A stretch of 13,921 bases of DNA from positions 1 to 13,921 of the forward strand of contig JBFXAN010000163.1 of the NCBI GenBank assembly GCA_050184225.1, in the 5' to 3' direction. This document shows, in pieces, positions 1-7,136 of this stretch (positions within the stretch are counted from its first letter, which is position 1; every line of letters starts with the position of its first letter). The position numbers were made by a program, and so were the translations under genes. Below the pieces are notes generated by a model. It was not told the origin of the DNA, did no database searches, and saw nothing but the letters and a program-made list of their open reading frames with translations. The DNA comes from JBFXAN01 sp050184225. Lineage in GTDB: Bacteria; Chloroflexota; Dehalococcoidia; CAUJGQ01.

Positions 1-2159
1 TCGTCCGCCGCGGTCATCGTGCCGGCGTCCTGGATTACGCCTGCCGGCACCCCGGCCGTCTGCAGCCGGCGCATCGCTGCATCCGCGTCCTGTTCGGCGC
101 ACCAGCGGGCAAGCCGATCGTCCACCAGTGCACGATGCATCCGCCGGCCTTCGACCGCCGTGAGACGCCTGTCTTCGATGAGCGTCGGGTCGCCGATCGC
201 GGCGCAGAGCCGGCGCCAGTCGTGGTCGTCGCGCGCTGTGATCGCCAGCCAGCCATCGTCGCGGCAGCGATAGACCTCGTTCGGCACGACGTCTTCAAAC
301 GGATCGCGGTTGCCCTGCGGCTGCGCCGCGCGGCCGTTGGCGAGCAGGTCGAGATAGGCGGGGCCGGCCAGGTAGGCGCCGACCTCCAGTTGCGAGAGAT
401 CGACCAGCGTGCCCCGGCCGGTGCGCCGGCGGGCCTCCAGCGCCTCCAGGGCGGCGAGCGCGCCGGCGAGGCCGCTGACATGGTCGTTGAGCGAGAGCCC
501 TGGGCCGATGTCACGCCGGCCCGGCGGGTTGGTGAGGTAGGTCAAACCACTGAGGGCGTGGATCGTCGGCGCGTAGGTGACGAAGTCGCGCCAGGGGCCA
601 TCGCGGCCGACCCCGGTCAGGTTGAGGTAGATGATCCGCTCGTTCCAGCGGCGGGCCGCCGCATAGCCGATGCCCCAGCGGTCGAGCACGCCGGCGCTGA
701 AGTTGTCGATGACGATGTCCGATTGCTCGACCAGCGACCGGAAGGTGTCGACCGCCCGCGGGTGCTTGATGTTGAGGGCGGCGCTACGCTTGCTTCGGTT
801 CCACATGACGAAGTAGGGGTGCTCGTTGCCGCTGGCGCCTTGGGAGCGGGTCTCCGTCTGGATCTTGATCACGTCGGCGCCCAGGTCAGCGAGGATCCGG
901 GTGGCGTAGGGACCGGCCAGCACCCAGGTGAAGTCCAGCACGCGTACACCCGCCAGCGGCTTCGTCGCAGCACCATCACCGTTCCGGTGCGATGCCGCAT
1001 CGCCGGATTCGGACGGGCGTGCCGGCCAACCCGCGAGCACCTCGTCGACCGAGGAATCTGATGCCGGCGGCGGTTGAGCCGGCGGCGGTGGCGTGCCTTC
1101 CATCCGGACCAGGGGTCCCGGCGTTCGCACGGGCGGTCCGTCCCAGGCGACGGGTCGAAAGAAGCCGCGCGCGGTCAGCTGCGGGCTGGCGGCGACTTCG
1201 GCGACGTTCAGCACTTCACCGAAGGGGAGATGCCGCCGCTGTCCTTCGAGGAAGAGGGCGTGCGCGTCCTTGGTCGCCGCCCAGGCGCGCAGCGTTGCCA
1301 TCAACCGCGGCACCTGCTCCCGCACCTGGGCAAGCTCGCCGGCCAGGTCGGCGACGGCGGCGGCCATGCCGTCCTCCGCCACCCAGGCGACCAGGCGCGG
1401 CAGGCTCGGCGCGGGCGTGACCATCACGTGGCCATCGGTACAGGGCATCACCGCGTAGGCGCCGGACCAGTGCAGCGACGCCTGCCGCGGCGCGATCGCC
1501 ACCGGCAGCAGGTGGCGAAAGAACCAGAACATCAGCACCTGCTCGGTGCAGGTGGCGACGCATTCGTGCAGCGATAGGTCGATCTGCTGTCCCTGGCCGT
1601 CCTGCCGGGCGGCAGAGACGCCGGCCAGTCCGGTGATCGCGGCGAAGAAGCCGCCGACGTTGACGGACTGCCGCCCCCAGCTGTTCAGCGGCTGCTCCGG
1701 CTCGCCGGTGACGGAGAGGACGCCGCCGAACGCGGCAGCAACGAGATCGCTCGTCTGCCAGCCGGCGCGCGGCCCCTCCCGGCCGAACGGCGTCAGCGAG
1801 ACGTGAACGAGACGCGGATTCAGGGGATGGAGGTCGGCGTAGTCGAGGCCAAGCGCGGCCAGCCGCCCCGGCGGCTCAGTCTCGATCAGCAGGTCGGCGC
1901 GGGTAGCCAGGTCTCGGAAAGCGCCCTGCCCCACGGCGCTGGCCAGGTCGAGCGGCAGCCGGCGCGTCCCCGCGTCGTACCACCAGTTGAGCAGCCCGCC
2001 CCGCGCGGCGGCGGCGCCGGTCATCGGCGGACCGGGCGAACCAGCACGCAGCCGGACGACATCCGCCCCCGCCTCCGCGAGCAGCTTCCCCGCCAGCCGG
2101 CCGCTCTCGTCCGTCAGATCAAGCACCCGCAGTCCCGCCAGTGCGCCGCCTTCCACCAT
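1..2159 (-). CDS. Fused tandem-domain CaiB/BaiF (family III) CoA-transferase, 3' end outside window
   Basis: The frame is open for 719 codons from ATG 2157-2159 to the window edge; the C-terminus is missing. Residues about 7-350 form one family III CoA-transferase domain (LAGLRVLDLT start; TPFGREGP near 123-130; GQGQQIDLSLHE near 188-199). Residues about 355-400 are a Pro/Ser/Ala-rich linker. Residues 401 onward form a second complete-looking domain (PLAGVRVLDFTWVLAGPYAT; RILADLGADVIKI; GRGTLVDLSQLE near 581-592). Family III enzymes move CoA between acids through an Asp-acyl intermediate. The second domain has that Asp (Asp559 in NDHVSG); the first has Val166 at the aligned place and no nearby Asp. 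GAGG at 2165-2168, 5 nt before the ATG, supports this start; in-frame GTG 2163-2165 is an alternative. The donor and acceptor acids are unknown. A first domain resembling the product of 7137-8369 and a second resembling that of 8394-9668 suggest a fused version of that pair. Confidence 0.9.
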   Translation of the reverse strand, partial: MVEGGALAGLRVLDLTDESGRLAGKLLAEAGADVVRLRAGSPGPPMTGAAAARGGLLNWWYDAGTRRLPLDLASAVGQGAFRDLATRADLLIETEPPGRLAALGLDYADLHPLNPRLVHVSLTPFGREGPRAGWQTSDLVAAAFGGVLSVTGEPEQPLNSWGRQSVNVGGFFAAITGLAGVSAARQDGQGQQIDLSLHECVATCTEQVLMFWFFRHLLPVAIAPRQASLHWSGAYAVMPCTDGHVMVTPAPSLPRLVAWVAEDGMAAAVADLAGELAQVREQVPRLMATLRAWAATKDAHALFLEGQRRHLPFGEVLNVAEVAASPQLTARGFFRPVAWDGPPVRTPGPLVRMEGTPPPPAQPPPASDSSVDEVLAGWPARPSESGDAASHRNGDGAATKPLAGVRVLDFTWVLAGPYATRILADLGADVIKIQTETRSQGASGNEHPYFVMWNRSKRSAALNIKHPRAVDTFRSLVEQSDIVIDNFSAGVLDRWGIGYAAARRWNERIIYLNLTGVGRDGPWRDFVTYAPTIHALSGLTYLTNPPGRRDIGPGLSLNDHVSGLAGALAALEALEARRRTGRGTLVDLSQLEVGAYLAGPAYLDLLANGRAAQPQGNRDPFEDVVPNEVYRCRDDGWLAITARDDHDWRRLCAAIGDPTLIEDRRLTAVEGRRMHRALVDDRLARWCAEQDADAAMRRLQTAGVPAGVIQDAGTMTAAD

Positions 2160-2164
2160 CTCCA

Positions 2165-2168
2165 CCTC
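2165..2168 (-). promoter_or_regulatory. Ribosome binding site of fused CoA-transferase
   Basis: GAGG on the minus strand lies 5 nt from ATG 2157-2159. It is the main reason for choosing that ATG over the in-frame GTG 6 nt upstream, which would overlap it. Confidence 0.55.
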
Positions 2169-2257
2169 ACGGTATAGCCCTGAGTCTGTTCCCTGAACGC
2201 CTACACTCCACCCGACGATGCACAAACTCTAAATTCTTGACGCCGTCGTATCCGGCA

Positions 2258-2295
2258 GCACGGACATCCTACCCGTGCGGAGGCGACGCTTCGCC
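2258..2295. repeat. Two short adjacent inverted repeats
   Basis: GCACGG (2258-2263) pairs with CCGTGC (2273-2278) across a 9-nt loop. GGCGA (2282-2286) pairs with TCGCC (2291-2295) across a 4-nt loop. Both lie 57 to 94 nt downstream of the E1 beta stop on the minus strand. Neither is followed by a T-run in that direction, so a Rho-independent terminator is not supported; chance in GC-rich DNA is quite possible. Confidence 0.3.
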
Positions 2296-2351
2296 GATTG
2301 ATGCGTGACTAGCAGTGCATGTGGACATCCACCCGATGACGCGGCGACGCA

Positions 2352-3425
2352 CTATACGCCGACGGCGGCGGCCTCCACCGGCTGCAGGCCGAGAGCCTGT
2401 CTCGCCGCGCGTGCCACCTTCTCCGGCGTCGGCACATACTCATTCTCCAGCACAGCGGAGAACGGGATCGGCGTGTTCCGCGCCGTCACCGACATGATCG
2501 GTGCGTCGAGGTAGTCGAAGACCAGTTCACCCATTGTCGCGGCGATGTCGCGCGCCACGCTGCACCGAGGATGCGACTCGTCCACGATCACCATCCGGTG
2601 GGTCCGGGCGAGCGACGCCAGCAGCGTCTCCGTATCCACCGGCGCCAGGGTGAGCAGATCGATCACCTCGGCATCAGCTCCGTCCGCCGCCAACATCTCC
2701 GCTGCCTGCATCGCCGTGTGCGTCGTCATCGACATGCCCACCAGCGTGATGTCTTTCCCCGGACGCAAGATACGTGCCGTACCGATCGGGAACTCGTACG
2801 GTTCTTCCGGCACGGGACCCGGTCGCGCCTGGAGGAATTTATGGTCCATGACGATCACGGGGTCGTCGTCTCGGATTGCGGCCGTCATGAGCCCCTTGGC
2901 TGTATAGGAGTCAGAGGGAGCAACCACTTTGAGTCCAGGGATATGCACAAAGACAGGGAATAACGTCTGGGAGTGCTGAGCCGCGGATCCGCCACCACGA
3001 CCTTGCCCCGGGTCGGCACGCATGCCAAAGGCAGTGCGGATCGTGAGCGGCACCGCCGTCTGACCACCGGTCATGTAACGCATCTTCGCGGCTTGGTTCA
3101 GAACTTGATCGTACGAGACGCCGATGAAATCCACCATCATCAGTTCGACGATCGGGCGCAGTCCGCTCATCGCCGCACCAACGGCCGCGCCGATGAAGCC
3201 TAACTCGGAGATCGGCGTATCAAGCACACGTTTGTCGCCGAACTCTGTGATCAGGCCCTTCGTCGCGCGCCAGGGTCCACCCCAGGCATCGATCAGGCCT
3301 AGTTCCGCGCGACCCGCCGCACCAGCGATGTCCTCGCCCATGATGAGCGTCATCGGGTCACGCTGCATTTCCTGGCGGATCGCTTCATTGATAGCCTCGC
3401 TGTACCGCAACATTCGATCGGTCAT
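2352..3425 (-). CDS. Thiamine-diphosphate 2-oxoacid/acetoin dehydrogenase E1, beta subunit
   Basis: This is the beta subunit of a heterotetrameric E1 (pyruvate, branched-chain 2-oxoacid or acetoin dehydrogenase type), which with E1 alpha decarboxylates or cleaves a 2-oxo substrate on thiamine diphosphate. Family marks are LIMGEDIA near residues 27-33, LDTPISELGFIGAAVGAAMS near 68-87, GLRPIVELMMVDF near 88-100, the AAQHSQ motif near 148-153 and HIPGLKVVAPSDSYTAKGLM near 161-180. Its 357 residues are slightly longer than the usual 325-340, because of an insertion near 34-50 and an Ala-rich C-terminal tail. The ATG lies in a TAATG overlap with the E1 alpha stop, and AAAGGGGG sits 7 nt upstream, so translation is probably coupled. 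The exact substrate cannot be told: pyruvate, acetoin and branched-chain types share these motifs. No E2 or E3 gene is visible. Confidence 0.93.
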   Translation of the reverse strand: MTDRMLRYSEAINEAIRQEMQRDPMTLIMGEDIAGAAGRAELGLIDAWGGPWRATKGLITEFGDKRVLDTPISELGFIGAAVGAAMSGLRPIVELMMVDFIGVSYDQVLNQAAKMRYMTGGQTAVPLTIRTAFGMRADPGQGRGGGSAAQHSQTLFPVFVHIPGLKVVAPSDSYTAKGLMTAAIRDDDPVIVMDHKFLQARPGPVPEEPYEFPIGTARILRPGKDITLVGMSMTTHTAMQAAEMLAADGADAEVIDLLTLAPVDTETLLASLARTHRMVIVDESHPRCSVARDIAATMGELVFDYLDAPIMSVTARNTPIPFSAVLENEYVPTPEKVARAARQALGLQPVEAAAVGV

Positions 3426-4423
3426 TACAGCGCCCCCTTTGGTGGATTGGCGAATACGTCGTCGTACAGCATCTCCGGTGAGGGGAGCGGCCCCTCCTCC
3501 GCGAAGCGCACTGAGTCCTCGATCAGCGTCAGCATTTCCTGGTCGACCCCGTCCAGGTCATCCTGCTTCAACTCGCCGGTGCTGGTCATCCGCTGGCGGA
3601 ACTGAACGATGGGGTCCCGCGCTCGCCAATACTCCTCTTCGTCTGCCAATCGGTAGCGATGCGGGTCGTCACCGAGGAAGTGACCGTAGAAGCGGTAGGT
3701 GCGAGCTTCGATGAAGGATGCACCGTCGCCTGCGCGGGCGCGATTGACCGCCTCCCGCACCTTCTCGTACACATCGAATACATCCATGCCGTCCGCCACG
3801 ACGCTGTGGATGTTGTACGATGCTCCCCGATTGACGATCTCGCCGGCGATTGCGTATTCCACCGGCGTGCTCTCGGCGTAGAGGTTGTTCTCGCACACGA
3901 AGATCATGGGAAGCTGCCAGATCGCGGCGAGGTTGGCGCTCTCGGCGAAGACACCTTGGTTGATCGCGCCGTCACCGAAGAAGGACACCGCGACCTGATC
4001 CGTGCCGCGAAATTTTGCCGACAAGGCTGCACCTACTGCATGCGGGATCGCGCCACCCACAATCGGGTTGACGCCGAGCATGCCTTTGTTGAAGTCAGTA
4101 ATGTGCATTGAGCCGCCCTTACCGCGGTTGGTGCCCGTCACCTTGCCAAACAATTCGGCCATCATCCGTCGCGGGTCAACGCCCTTCGCGAGGCAGTGAC
4201 CGTGACCGCGATGGTTAGTGGCGACATAGTCAGCGTCGGTCAAATTGACGCAGACGCCCACCGCCACAGCTTCCTGGCCGACATAGGAATGGCCGCTACC
4301 CAGCGGAGCACCGGTCTCGACCAGTTTCTTGAAGCGCTCCTCGAACGTGCGAATGAGCACCATTCGTCGATACATATCGACGAGGATATCGCGCGGGATC
4401 TCCACGACCTGCGACGTTGTCAT
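3425..4423 (-). CDS. Thiamine-diphosphate 2-oxoacid/acetoin dehydrogenase E1, alpha subunit
   Basis: This is the cofactor-binding alpha subunit of the E1 heterotetramer. The thiamine-diphosphate motif runs from Gly150-Asp151-Gly152 (GDGAINQG) to Asn179-Asn180 (FVCENN). Other family marks are GSGHSYVGQEAVAVG near 42-56, NHRGHGHCLAKG near 70-81, NRGKGGSMHI near 99-108 and a phosphorylation-loop-like stretch TYRFYGHFLGDDPHRYR near 242-258. The length of 332 residues is normal. The start is firm: GGAGAGGAGG (4431-4440) ends 7 nt before ATG. The gene begins 30 nt after the upstream acyl-CoA dehydrogenase stop and overlaps E1 beta by 1 nt, so the three form one transcription unit. The pairing with E1 beta is certain by context. 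Pyruvate, acetoin or a longer 2-oxoacid remain possible, and its place beside acyl-CoA metabolism argues against a housekeeping pyruvate dehydrogenase (inference). Confidence 0.94.
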   Translation of the reverse strand: MTTSQVVEIPRDILVDMYRRMVLIRTFEERFKKLVETGAPLGSGHSYVGQEAVAVGVCVNLTDADYVATNHRGHGHCLAKGVDPRRMMAELFGKVTGTNRGKGGSMHITDFNKGMLGVNPIVGGAIPHAVGAALSAKFRGTDQVAVSFFGDGAINQGVFAESANLAAIWQLPMIFVCENNLYAESTPVEYAIAGEIVNRGASYNIHSVVADGMDVFDVYEKVREAVNRARAGDGASFIEARTYRFYGHFLGDDPHRYRLADEEEYWRARDPIVQFRQRMTSTGELKQDDLDGVDQEMLTLIEDSVRFAEEGPLPSPEMLYDDVFANPPKGAL

Positions 4424-4453
4424 CTGCTAGCCTCCTCTCCGGCTATGAGCGCC

Positions 4454-5596
4454 TCAACCGGCCGGGCCAAGGATCGCCTCGGCAACGGCCATGCGATGGT
4501 ACGACGGAGTACCCATGTACAACTCGGCCGTCTTCTCCCGACCGAAGAACAGATGAAGATCGTGGTCGACGATAAAGCCGACACCTCCGTGCACTTGATG
4601 CGCTTCGCGTGTGATCCGGCGGAAGGCGTCGCTTACCCATACCTTAGTGCGGGCGATATCGGCCCGTGCGTCGGCACTGGTGTCCGCCTTCCATGCGGCG
4701 TAGTAGGTGATGAAGCGCGAGCTGTCGATGTCGATCGCCATATCGGCGACCTTGTGTTGCAGTGATTGGAAGCTGCCGATTGGCCGGCCGAACTGTACAC
4801 GTGTCTTTGCGTAATCAAGTGTGGTCTCGAAGACGCGCTGTCCAGCGCCAACCATCTCCGCGCACTCTGACAGGGCAGCGAGGTCGATCAACTTACGGAT
4901 GACCGGCCACCCTCCACCAACAGTCCCTACAACGGCATCGTGCGGGACCGCGACCTCGCTGAACTGTATCTCTGCCTGGCGATCCCTGGCTGAGGTTATC
5001 AGCGGCGTGACACCGACGCCACGGGCGTGCGCGTCGACAAGAAAGAGGGTAATACCGTGCTCTGGATTCTCTGAATCCTCAGTTCGGGTGGCAACGAGAA
5101 GCAGGTCGGCGATTGTCCCGTCCCGCACGAACAGCTTGGTGCCGTCAAGGATATAGCGGTCGCCCACGAGCCGTGCCCGTGTACGAATACCATCGGCATG
5201 GTAGGAGGCGGACGGCTCAGTCACCGCAAGTGCGATGATCGACTCACCGACCGCGATTCGCGGCAAGAGCGTGGCGCGCTGGGCTTCCGTACCGAACTCT
5301 TGTAAGGCCAGAGCGCCCACGACCGCCGTAGAGGCGAGTGGAAGCGGCGCCAGCGCACGGCCGACCTCCTCCAGCAGAATAACTGCATCCATCAGGTTGC
5401 CGCCACTCCCCTGATACGTCTCCGCGACGAGCAGGCCGGGCCAGCCGAGTGCGGCGGCCTGTTCCCATTCGCGCCGCGAGAAGCCTTCCTGGCTTGCCTG
5501 AATCTCGCGGACCCGACCGAGCGGACACTCGTTCTCGAAGAAGTTGCGAGCGCTATTTCGAAGAAGTTCTTGGGTCTCCGTCAGGCCGAGTTCCAT
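4454..5596 (-). CDS. Acyl-CoA dehydrogenase family protein, probable non-catalytic partner subunit
   Basis: The 380-residue protein has an acyl-CoA dehydrogenase fold: AVTEPSA near 124-130, ILDGTKLFVRDG near 149-160, TRVQFGRPIGSFQSLQHKVA near 265-284 (FAD-contacting in the family) and HQVHGGVGF near 333-341. Both places where the family carries its catalytic base are changed. The C-terminal YEGT motif reads YMGT (Met361), and the isovaleryl-type helix reads IDLA (Ala240). In known alpha2-beta2 enzymes of steroid side-chain degradation (FadE26-FadE27, FadE28-FadE29) one adjacent gene supplies the base, and the neighbour 5664-6827 fits that role. An upstream in-frame start at 5683 was rejected: it would overlap the previous gene and add 29 non-homologous residues. 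GAAAGGG (5604-5610), 7 nt before ATG 5594-5596, supports the chosen start. Substrate unknown. Confidence 0.92.
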   Translation of the reverse strand: MELGLTETQELLRNSARNFFENECPLGRVREIQASQEGFSRREWEQAAALGWPGLLVAETYQGSGGNLMDAVILLEEVGRALAPLPLASTAVVGALALQEFGTEAQRATLLPRIAVGESIIALAVTEPSASYHADGIRTRARLVGDRYILDGTKLFVRDGTIADLLLVATRTEDSENPEHGITLFLVDAHARGVGVTPLITSARDRQAEIQFSEVAVPHDAVVGTVGGGWPVIRKLIDLAALSECAEMVGAGQRVFETTLDYAKTRVQFGRPIGSFQSLQHKVADMAIDIDSSRFITYYAAWKADTSADARADIARTKVWVSDAFRRITREAHQVHGGVGFIVDHDLHLFFGREKTAELYMGTPSYHRMAVAEAILGPAG

Positions 5597-5603
5597 GGAG
5601 AGG

Positions 5604-5610
5604 CCCTTTC
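5604..5610 (-). promoter_or_regulatory. Ribosome binding site fixing the start of the second acyl-CoA dehydrogenase
   Basis: GAAAGGG on the minus strand ends 7 nt before ATG 5594-5596. The next upstream in-frame start (5683) lies inside the preceding gene, so this site decides for the shorter protein. Confidence 0.6.
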
Positions 5611-5663
5611 TGTGTTCTGGAATATCCCAAGGTGCCCGTAAGCACCGACGACTAGAGGGTGCG

Positions 5664-6827
5664 CTAACTGCGTGGCAGGCCAAGTCCGCGTGTGGCGATG
5701 ATGTTCCGTTGAATCTCGCTACTACCGGCGCCGAAGGTGGGCATCACTGACGCGCGGTGGCTGCGCTCGAAGCGGCCCCCAGCCGGCGCCCAGGCCGACC
5801 CCGGTGTCAGCTGGCCGTAGAGGCCGAGCAGCCGCGTCCCCTGATGGTAGAGCCGCTGCATGAACTCGGTGGCGAATACCTTCAGCATCGACGCCTCGTA
5901 GTTGGGGTGTTGCTCCCTGCTGATCATCCAGGCGACGCGATAGCTCAGCATCTGCGCCACTTCCAGCTCGGTCGAAAGCTGCGCGATCGTATCGCGCACC
6001 TCCGGTTCCGCGCGTAGCGGCCGGCCGTCGTAGGCCGCCTCTTTGATCGTGGCGACGAGCGCATCGAAGCCGGCTCTCAGCGTGGCGACAGTGAAGACAG
6101 TGATCCGCTCGAAGTCGAGCGCATGGGCGACGTAGTACCAACCCCGGTTGAGCTCGCCGATCAGGTTCTCGCGCGGCACGCGCACGTTGTCGTAGAAGGT
6201 CTGATTGGTGCGGCCGTCAGCCATCGTCCAGAGGGGACGTACCGTAATTCCTGGACTCTTCAGGTCGACGATGAACAAGGAGATGCCGCGATGCTTGGGC
6301 GCCTCCGGGTCGGTGCGCGTCGCCAGCCAGACGTACTCGGCGCGGTGGGCGGCGCTGGTGTAGATCTTCGAGCCATTGATCACGAAATCGTCGCCGTCCT
6401 CGACCGCCCGCGTCTTCAACGAAGCGAGGTCGGTACCGGCTTCCGGCTCGGTGTATCCGAGGGCAAAGTCGAGCTCGCCCGCCGCGATCTGTGGCAGGAA
6501 GCGCGCCTTCTGCTCCTCTGAGCCGTAGCGCATCAGGGTCGGCCCCACCTGGCCGACGCCGACCGTGCCGGCGGGCGCGCCGTGATAGGCCATCTCCTCG
6601 GAGAAGATGTACTGCTCGAGGATCGAGCGGCCTTGACCGCCGTACTCCTTCGGCCAGGACATCGCCAGCCAGCCTCTCTGTGCCAGCTTCCGCCGGAACG
6701 CACGCTCGTCGTCGTAGCCGTCGCCGGAGGCAATCCGCTCGCGCTTGTCCGGCGGCCACTCCTCCTTCAGAAACGCGCGAAGCTCTTGTCGAAACTCTTC
6801 GACATTGGCTGGAAGTTCGAAGTCCAC
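5664..6827 (-). CDS. Acyl-CoA dehydrogenase, IVD/FadE type, probable catalytic partner subunit
   Basis: The 387-residue flavoprotein oxidises an acyl-CoA to its 2,3-enoyl-CoA. Visible marks are WPKEYGGQG near 58-66, GYTEPEAGTDLASLKTRA near 124-141 (substrate/FAD region), INGSKIYTSAAH near 150-161 and the C-terminal FGAGSSEIQRNIIA near 365-378. The C-terminal base of medium-chain enzymes is absent (Ala367), but Glu240 in LDFERI lies where isovaleryl-CoA dehydrogenase carries its catalytic Glu254, so activity is likely. The sequence style matches the FadE subunits of heterotetrameric dehydrogenases. It begins with GTG (6825-6827), with GGGAG (6836-6840) 8 nt upstream. It heads a unit of four genes: the second dehydrogenase follows after 67 nt, then E1 alpha and E1 beta. 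The 309-nt gap upstream suggests a promoter there. The acyl chain it acts on is unknown. Confidence 0.93.
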   Translation of the reverse strand: MDFELPANVEEFRQELRAFLKEEWPPDKRERIASGDGYDDERAFRRKLAQRGWLAMSWPKEYGGQGRSILEQYIFSEEMAYHGAPAGTVGVGQVGPTLMRYGSEEQKARFLPQIAAGELDFALGYTEPEAGTDLASLKTRAVEDGDDFVINGSKIYTSAAHRAEYVWLATRTDPEAPKHRGISLFIVDLKSPGITVRPLWTMADGRTNQTFYDNVRVPRENLIGELNRGWYYVAHALDFERITVFTVATLRAGFDALVATIKEAAYDGRPLRAEPEVRDTIAQLSTELEVAQMLSYRVAWMISREQHPNYEASMLKVFATEFMQRLYHQGTRLLGLYGQLTPGSAWAPAGGRFERSHRASVMPTFGAGSSEIQRNIIATRGLGLPRS

Positions 6828-6857
6828 GGTCGTCTCTCCCTATCGAAGCGTCACTCG

Positions 6858-6867
6858 CCGAATTCGG
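6858..6867. repeat. 10-bp perfect palindrome upstream of acyl-CoA dehydrogenase
   Basis: CCGAATTCGG lies 30 nt upstream of the GTG start at 6825-6827. Its AT core and position would suit an operator close to the transcription start, but a 10-bp palindrome is short enough to be chance. Confidence 0.3.
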
Positions 6868-7012
6868 ATTGAGGCGGTCGGAGTGTGCGAGCGAGCGCAT
6901 CTCGGGGCAAGTGCTCGCCGACCGATACGAGTGTGTCCCTCGATAAAGTTGTGTCGCAAGGGGCTATCGGATCGAGGCGTGCGACGATGGGGCCAGCGCC
7001 AGCACACGTGGA

Positions 7013-7035
7013 TTGATGGCGGCAATTTGATGGCG
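7013..7035. repeat. 9-bp direct repeat, 14-bp period
   Basis: TTGATGGCG occurs at 7013-7021 and again at 7027-7035, separated by 5 nt, in the non-coding gap and about 185-210 nt upstream of the acyl-CoA dehydrogenase start. It may be a tandem site for a regulator, or a small local duplication. Confidence 0.4.
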
Positions 7036-7136
7036 ACACACATGGGCCAGCCAGCCAACTCCGGAGGGGACCCAATACCGGTTCACTAATGCGGGAACCC
7101 GTCAACGCCGGACGCAAGCTCACTGCCATTTGGAAG

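Larger units (their letters stand above)
2160..2351. other. Intergenic region between E1 beta and fused CoA-transferase
   Basis: These 192 nt contain no plausible gene. The gap is much larger than most others in the window, so the fused CoA-transferase may have its own promoter. The minus-strand stretch around 2220-2245 is locally AT-rich, but I could not pick a convincing -35/-10 pair. Two small hairpins (2258-2278 and 2282-2295) are the only structures seen. Confidence 0.6.
6828..7136. other. 309-nt intergenic region upstream of the dehydrogenase unit
   Basis: This is the largest gap in the window. The frames inside it (for example minus 7058-6840) have no family-like sequence and no ribosome binding site, so I call no gene. 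It is the natural place for a promoter driving 6827-2352. What can be seen: a 9-bp direct repeat (7013-7035), a 10-bp palindrome CCGAATTCGG (6858-6867), and a long-range inverted repeat CCTCGAT (6938-6944) with ATCGAGG (6971-6977). No strong sigma-70-like -35/-10 pair stands out, and no terminator for the upstream gene with a T-run was found. Confidence 0.6.

Noticed and set aside
135..1061. Plus-strand open frame of 308 codons opposite the fused CoA-transferase
   Set aside because: It is antisense to a frame with clear family III motifs, is low-complexity and Arg/Ala/Val-rich, and has no recognisable domain. It is a GC-rich shadow.
2258..2295. Rho-independent terminator after E1 beta
   Set aside because: The hairpins are short and no T-run follows on the minus strand.
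5597..5683. Longer N-terminus for the second acyl-CoA dehydrogenase (start at 5683)
   Set aside because: It would overlap the end of the preceding gene and add 29 residues unlike the family; a good ribosome binding site supports the ATG at 5596.
6217..6900. Minus-strand open frame of 227 codons overlapping the first acyl-CoA dehydrogenase
   Set aside because: It lies in another frame of the same strand inside a strong family match and has an Arg-rich composition with no motif.
6840..7058. Possible 72-residue gene in the 309-nt gap
   Set aside because: No ribosome binding site, Arg/Pro-rich, no family resemblance, and it nearly abuts the ribosome binding site of the next gene.
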